Made by a program: the position numbers and the translations under genes. Source: Bacillota bacterium (GTDB lineage Bacteria > Bacillota > Clostridia > Christensenellales > Aristaeellaceae). From it: a stretch of DNA of 7,069 nt. The stretch covers positions 1-7,069 of the forward strand of contig JAEWWY010000263.1 in assembly GCA_023458835.1 (NCBI GenBank). Reading direction: 5' to 3'. Positions 5,994 to 7,069 of the stretch are shown one piece after another; the first letter of the stretch is position 1; every line of letters starts with the position of its first letter. Below the pieces are notes generated by a model. It saw only the letters and a list, made by a program, of their open reading frames with translations. It was not told where the DNA came from and ran no database searches.

Positions 5994-6923
5994 ATGCTTG
6001 CATACGGAAAAAGGAGGCAGCCCGTTCTTCAAAGAACGCTGCGGACGCTGTGGGCCGACCGGGCGCTGTATTGCCTGCTGCTGCCGGCGATGGCGTTTTT
6101 CCTCATCTTCCGCGTTTGGCCCATCCTCAACATGCGCCTTGCGTTTTTTGACTACAAGGCGCGGACGGCCTGGACATTCGCGGGCCTGAAATGGTTCCGG
6201 ATCATCTTTGACAGTCCCGGCTTTATGGCGAGCCTTTTCAATACGCTGCGCATCAGCTTCATGAAGTACGTGCTTATGTTCCCTTTCTCCGTCGCCTTTG
6301 CCATCCTGCTGGGGGAGATCCGCAGCAGCCGGTTCCGCCGCCTGGTGCAGGTGAGCACGTATCTTCCGCACTTCCTGTCATGGGTCGTCATCGCGGGCAT
6401 CTGGATCAACATTCTCTCGCCAAGCCAGGGCATCTTAAACGACCTTCGCCAGTTCATCGGCCTGCCGGCCGTCGATTATATGTCCAACAAATCATCCATC
6501 ATGGGGGTGCTGTTCGCCTCCTCCCTCTGGCGCAGCCTGGGCTGGGACTCCATCATCTACTTTGCCGCGATCATCGGCATCAACCAGTCGCTGTATGAGG
6601 CCGCGGAGATTGACGGCGCGTCCAGGTGGCAGGTCATTCGCTACATTATTTTGCCGGCGCTTATCGTGCCCATGACGACGGTGTTCATCCTCAACCTGGG
6701 CTTTTTCCTGGATGCCGGGTTTGATCAGGTGTTCAACTTTACCAACGATGCCGTGAACAGCGTGATCGATATTCTTGACACCTACATCTACCGCCTTGGG
6801 CTTCGCCAGGGGCAGTATGAAATCGCCACAGCCGTCGGGCTGCTCAAGGGCCTGGTAGGCATGGCGCTGGTACTTTTGACGCATGTCGGCTCGAAAAGGC
6901 TGACAGGCAAGGGCGTCTGGTAA
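5994..6923 (+). CDS. ABC transporter permease, LplB-type carbohydrate uptake
   Basis: This 309-residue inner-membrane protein belongs to the MalF-like binding-protein-dependent permeases of the LplB/YteP type, which import oligosaccharides or glycosides in Bacillota. About six hydrophobic segments are visible: ~26-46, 82-104, 120-143, 168-192, 219-242 and 278-297. The EAA loop that contacts the ATPase reads YEAAEIDGASRWQVIRYIIL (201-220) and is intact, including the EAA...G core. The start follows a G-rich ribosome binding site. An overlapping ATG at 5998 is in another frame. The next gene is its partner permease. No solute-binding protein or ATPase gene is in the window; LplB/LplC systems often rely on a shared MsmX-type ATPase encoded elsewhere. 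Substrate cannot be read from the sequence. Confidence 0.92.
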   Translation: MLAYGKRRQPVLQRTLRTLWADRALYCLLLPAMAFFLIFRVWPILNMRLAFFDYKARTAWTFAGLKWFRIIFDSPGFMASLFNTLRISFMKYVLMFPFSVAFAILLGEIRSSRFRRLVQVSTYLPHFLSWVVIAGIWINILSPSQGILNDLRQFIGLPAVDYMSNKSSIMGVLFASSLWRSLGWDSIIYFAAIIGINQSLYEAAEIDGASRWQVIRYIILPALIVPMTTVFILNLGFFLDAGFDQVFNFTNDAVNSVIDILDTYIYRLGLRQGQYEIATAVGLLKGLVGMALVLLTHVGSKRLTGKGVW

Positions 6924-6937
6924 GGGAGGGATGGGGC

Positions 6938-7069
6938 ATGAAACGCAAGATCACAGCCGGTCAGGTATTGCTGGTGCTGGGCTTTACGCTGCTTATCCTG
7001 TCGATGCTTGTACCCGTCCTCAACGTGGCGGCGCGGGGCGTATTCGGGCCCCCCCGCCCGGGGGGGGGG
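6938..7069 (+). CDS. ABC transporter permease, LplC-type, N-terminal part (cut at right edge)
   Basis: Forty-four codons are open to the window end. The translation starts MKRKITAGQVLLVLGFTLLI and continues LSMLVPVLNVAARG, a short basic N-terminus and a first membrane segment (about 9-32) typical of LplC/YtcP-type permeases, the MalG-like partners of LplB. It begins 14 nt after the LplB-type gene. GGGAGGG at 6924-6930 lies 7 nt before ATG 6938; an ATG at 6931 overlaps closely but is out of frame. The last seven or so codons (FGPPRPGG) come from the G/C homopolymer at the edge and are probably not real protein. The rest of the gene is missing. Confidence 0.75.
   Translation, partial: MKRKITAGQVLLVLGFTLLILSMLVPVLNVAARGVFGPPRPGGG
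7046..7069. other. G/C-only homopolymer tail, probable assembly artefact at contig end
   Basis: The final 24 bases contain only G and C, including a run of seven Cs (7049-7055) and ten Gs (7060-7069), and CGGGC/GCCCG can fold back on itself. It interrupts a permease gene with proline/glycine codons that do not suit the family. Terminal poly-G is typical of two-colour sequencing artefacts. Confidence 0.65.

Overview
The window looks like part of a catabolic gene cluster from a GC-rich Bacillota (Clostridia-like) genome or metagenome contig. The reasons are strong AGGAGG-type ribosome binding sites, LplB/LplC-type carbohydrate permeases, a FadR-type GntR regulator and genes packed with overlaps or short gaps. 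The taxonomic reading is inference; there is no rRNA or marker gene.

Layout. At the left edge, on the minus strand, is the first 57 codons of an ECF-type sigma-70 factor that runs off the window. A 228-bp divergent intergenic region follows (174-401). It holds a 7-bp inverted repeat (221-249), a cluster of TTGTC/GACAA palindromes (290-318) and a good sigma-A-type promoter with an extended -10 (326-354). Everything after that is on the plus strand and reads as one operon: an AtuA/DUF1446-family protein (402-1760); a DUF4387 protein overlapping it by 4 bp (1757-2068); a 700-residue protein with an ADP-ribosylglycohydrolase (ARH) fold fused to two apparent beta-sandwich domains (2093-4195); a second, stand-alone canonical ARH-fold protein (4208-5203); a GntR/FadR-family regulator with an FCD domain (5251-5937); an LplB-type ABC permease (5994-6923); and the first 44 codons of its LplC-type partner (6938-7069). 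The last ~24 bases are pure G/C homopolymer and are probably an assembly artefact at a contig end. No RNA gene, CRISPR, mobile element or rho-independent terminator was seen.

How the parts may work together (inference). The permeases would import a sugar-like or glycoside/riboside-like substrate. One or both ARH-fold enzymes would cut or modify a glycosidic bond with a binuclear metal centre. The AtuA/DUF4387 pair, whose reaction I do not know, would process the released acid or aglycone. The FCD regulator would sense an acidic intermediate and act at the TTGTC-A-GACAA site just upstream of the operon promoter; that site matches the general FadR-family operator form TNGTNNNACNA. The combination of AtuA, DUF4387 and two different ARH proteins with a sugar transporter is the main candidate for an undescribed pathway.
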